From: Fredinandcohnia onubensis
Lineage (GTDB): Bacteria > Bacillota > Bacilli > Bacillales > Bacillaceae_L
Direction of reading: 5' to 3'
Assembly (NCBI RefSeq): GCF_031181385.1
Contig: NZ_JAPSKV010000009.1
Location: 1-64,000, forward strand
DNA: 64,000 nt
Shown: one piece after another, positions 62,016 to 64,000 of the stretch
Position numbering within the stretch: position 1 is the first letter of the stretch
How the letters are laid out: the number at the start of each line of letters is the position of its first letter
Translations under genes and position numbers: made by a program
Notes under the pieces: generated by a model
The model's database searches: none
What the model was told of the DNA's origin: nothing
What the model saw: only the letters and a program-made list of their open reading frames with translations

Positions 62016-63030
62016 ATAACAATTCTTCTAGTAGGATGCCTGCTTGTACTTGCTTCTGTTTTTTCAGGAACCATTTTGTAAGATCAAATTGGTCTCCTAG
62101 CTCCACTTCTTCAAACCATTTATCTTTTCTCTCCCCTTTATACCAATCTAATGTCTTGCCTTTATGGTGTTGGATAATTGGGTAGGTAGTTCGTAAAAAT
62201 GGTGTATTACGAAATCTTCGTTCATCAATATACCTTTCATAATCAAATCTAGAACCTGTATGCTCAACGACGTTGGAAAATTGAATAAAAAAATTATAGT
62301 AGTCCTTGTGAAATAAAAGGGATGCAAGCTTTTTACCAAGTTCAATTCTATTATCTAATTTTGTAAATTTATGAACGGAAAATCCAAATAATCTTCCATC
62401 CAATGTTGGGAAAAGGACTGAACTAAAGTGCAGAAAGTCCTGAAGATTATAGAAGAAACTTTGAAAAACCTTCCTTTTTAATAACGGATGTTCGATTACA
62501 GGCTTTTGAATGAGATTCTGTTCATTAATGATTTGGGCTGTTACCAAACGTTCCCCATTACCATATCGCCAAAAAAACTCCCATTCTGCCTCGATAAAAC
62601 GGGATACCGAAAACATTTTTAGCATGTGAAACAAAGGCTTCCCTATTTCTTTCGAATACTCGTAAACCAAGAGTTGTGGAAATGCATCTGAAAAAATGAG
62701 CCAGTTTGCCCGTTCATATGTGTCGAATAAAATTTTTCTCTCTTTTTTTGTTAGAATTTTCGGGAACCATTCTCCTTCTAAATCCGTCATATTCCACCCA
62801 GCATTCCGTGATACTTGACTTGCTAAAAATGACCAGCGTATCTCTTTATTTCTTTTATAGTAAATTGCATAACGCTTCGTCCGTGAAATATTATCAATAT
62901 TTCCTTTTGCTGTTTTTGACTGAATATCTAAAAGGAATTCTCTTTCTTCAATTGATAATTGCAGTTTCTTGTTTCTACGAATATCTACCATCAATTCTAT
63001 TTCTAAAATATCGGTTTGTTTTTTACTCAT
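61999..63030 (-). CDS. yppC: YppC, DUF2515
   Basis: A 343-residue protein of unknown function; the family sits next to recU in Bacillus. Visible: basic N-terminus, SRTKRYAIYYKRNKEIRWSF, SDAFPQLLVYEYSKEIGKPL, and C-terminal RNTPFLRTTYPIIQHHKGKT. No membrane helix. Start at 63030, GAGGTG upstream. Divergent from recU. Confidence 0.85.
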   Translation of the reverse strand: MSKKQTDILEIELMVDIRRNKKLQLSIEEREFLLDIQSKTAKGNIDNISRTKRYAIYYKRNKEIRWSFLASQVSRNAGWNMTDLEGEWFPKILTKKERKILFDTYERANWLIFSDAFPQLLVYEYSKEIGKPLFHMLKMFSVSRFIEAEWEFFWRYGNGERLVTAQIINEQNLIQKPVIEHPLLKRKVFQSFFYNLQDFLHFSSVLFPTLDGRLFGFSVHKFTKLDNRIELGKKLASLLFHKDYYNFFIQFSNVVEHTGSRFDYERYIDERRFRNTPFLRTTYPIIQHHKGKTLDWYKGERKDKWFEEVELGDQFDLTKWFLKKQKQVQAGILLEELLLKNKG

Positions 63031-63220
63031 TCTTGGCACACCTCTTACCAATAGTGTGCCCATCCTTTAGAGCAACACGCCCCCAAAAGTATATTTTCAG
63101 CCGAATAGTATGGTATAGTGAAAAGTAATCCTTCAAGACCTAACCCTAATTGTTACAATTTCTTTAAACTAATTCTGAGAAATTTTTGGTATAATAGGTG
63201 TCTTAAGGGGGGATGTGAGT

Positions 63221-63823
63221 ATGGAGTTTCGATATCCAAATGGGAAAGTATATAAGCCCCAACAGGTAAAAAATAAACCACATCTCAAGCAAAGGATATA
63301 TGGGAATCGTGGGATGACGCTAGAAGAAGATCTCAACGAAACAAATCAATTTTATTTGGAACAGGAAATTGCAGTTATTCATAAAAAGCCAACACCTGTA
63401 CAAATCGTAAATGTCGATTATCCGAAAAGAAGTGCAGCAGTAATAAAGGAAGCTTATTTTAAGCAAGCATCAACCACGGACTATAATGGCATTTACAAAG
63501 GCCGTTATATTGATTTCGAAGCGAAAGAAACGAAAAATAAAACTTCTTTTCCGCTTCAAAACTTTCACGAGCACCAAATAAAGCACATGTCTGATTGTGT
63601 AAAGCAAAATGGAATTTGCTTTGTAATCCTTCGTTTTACAACATTAGATGAAATGTATTTCCTTGAGGCCAAACATTTATTAACCTTCTGGAATCGAAAA
63701 ATGGCTGATGGAAGAAAATCAATTACAAAAAAAGAAGTAGAAACCTATGGTCATCCATTATCTATTGGATTTAGGCCAAGAATTGATTATATTAAAATTA
63801 TAAATCAACTCTATTTTGAATAG
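63221..63823 (+). CDS. recU: Holliday junction resolvase RecU
   Basis: A 200-residue nuclease that resolves four-way DNA junctions. [10 protein letters not shown] start, [20 protein letters not shown], Asp-Glu-x-Lys pair in [12 protein letters not shown] (catalytic), and [13 protein letters not shown] 63221 lies eight bases after GGGGGG; a GTG two codons upstream is an alternative. A TATAAT at 63190 is its -10 candidate. Followed by ponA, as in B. subtilis recU-ponA. Confidence 0.96.
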   Translation: MEFRYPNGKVYKPQQVKNKPHLKQRIYGNRGMTLEEDLNETNQFYLEQEIAVIHKKPTPVQIVNVDYPKRSAAVIKEAYFKQASTTDYNGIYKGRYIDFEAKETKNKTSFPLQNFHEHQIKHMSDCVKQNGICFVILRFTTLDEMYFLEAKHLLTFWNRKMADGRKSITKKEVETYGHPLSIGFRPRIDYIKIINQLYFE

Positions 63824-63900
63824 TAAAATGCTAAAAATGAAACATTTTGTTATTCAAAAACGTCAATAGGTATGAATGCATTTGAAAGGCAGGAAACTGT

Positions 63901-64000
63901 ATGTCTGAAAAATATAAAACACGTGAAGAACGTCGACATGCGAATCAAAAGAAAAAGAAACCAAAAAAAGCAAAAGGTTCAATATTTAAACGAATCATAC
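63901..64000 (+). CDS. ponA: Penicillin-binding protein 1A/1B, N-terminal fragment
   Basis: Only the first 33 codons are in the window. The start (MSEKYKTREERRHANQKKKK) is the basic cytoplasmic tail expected before the membrane anchor of PonA. Placement directly after recU supports the name. AGGAAACTGT precedes the ATG. Truncated by the window edge, not a pseudogene. Confidence 0.8.
   Translation, partial: MSEKYKTREERRHANQKKKKPKKAKGSIFKRII

Overview
The window is chromosomal DNA from a low-GC, spore-forming member of the Bacillaceae (Bacillus sensu lato). Evidence for this: spore genes (sspL, sspM, cotD, csgA), Gram-positive Shine-Dalgarno sites (AAGGAGG-like) with frequent GTG/TTG starts, a class B RNase P RNA, and gene order that follows the Bacillus subtilis block dfrA-thyA-ypjP-ypiP-brxA-ypgR-ypgQ-metA-cspD-ypeQ-ypeP-ypdP-ypdQ-sspL-ypcP-ypbS-dynA-bpsB-bpsA-ypwA-ypvA-ypsC-rnpB-gpsB-ypsA-cotD-mrfB-mrfA-yppG-yppE-yppD-sspM-yppC-recU-ponA. 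Synteny and names come from memory of B. subtilis, not from a search.

Layout. 0-6.6 kb, minus strand: folate/dTMP genes (dfrA, thyA), a secreted Pro-Pro endopeptidase-like metalloprotease, ypjP, a structured repeat element, small genes, an RsmJ-like methyltransferase, bacilliredoxin and ypgR. 6.9-8.7 kb: an NlpC/P60 wall hydrolase followed by three tandem 154-bp repeats. 8.7-20.5 kb: ABC-F protein YfmR, ypgQ, degV, fhs, metA, a methyltransferase/SCP2/TetR cluster and topB. 20.8-26.2 kb: cold-shock gene, two RNase H-fold proteins, a transporter under a preQ1-I riboswitch, a PAP2-like protein, sspL, 5'-3' exonuclease and small genes. 26.2-33.6 kb: tandem dynamin, alkylpyrone genes bpsA/bpsB, and a duplicated P-loop ATPase. 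33.8-36.2 kb: a ba3-type oxidase cluster with a Crp/Fnr-like box upstream. 36.3-47.4 kb: ypwA, ypvA, ypsC, rnpB, gpsB, ypsA, cotD and the mitomycin-repair pair mrfB/mrfA. 47.5-60.5 kb looks like an insertion relative to the B. subtilis order: selO, TetR/MFS efflux pair, second cold-shock gene plus ydjO, an oppABCDF peptide importer, a Crp/Fnr regulator, Hsp20 and spore genes. 60.5-64 kb: the yppG...recU-ponA block; ponA is cut by the window end.

Non-coding signals include rnpB, one preQ1-I riboswitch, about 35 intrinsic terminators (several with the stop codon inside the hairpin), three copies of a roughly 140-bp MITE-like repeat with ends TGTTCAAAAAG, a 154-bp tandem array, and two other strongly palindromic elements. 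I found no complete prophage, transposase gene, CRISPR array, tRNA or ribosomal RNA. No single locus is convincingly a wholly new system. The best leads are the metalloprotease with candidate Pro-Pro substrates nearby, the tandem array, the MITE-like family, the duplicated ATPase, several unlisted micro-proteins, and a likely AUU start codon for selO.
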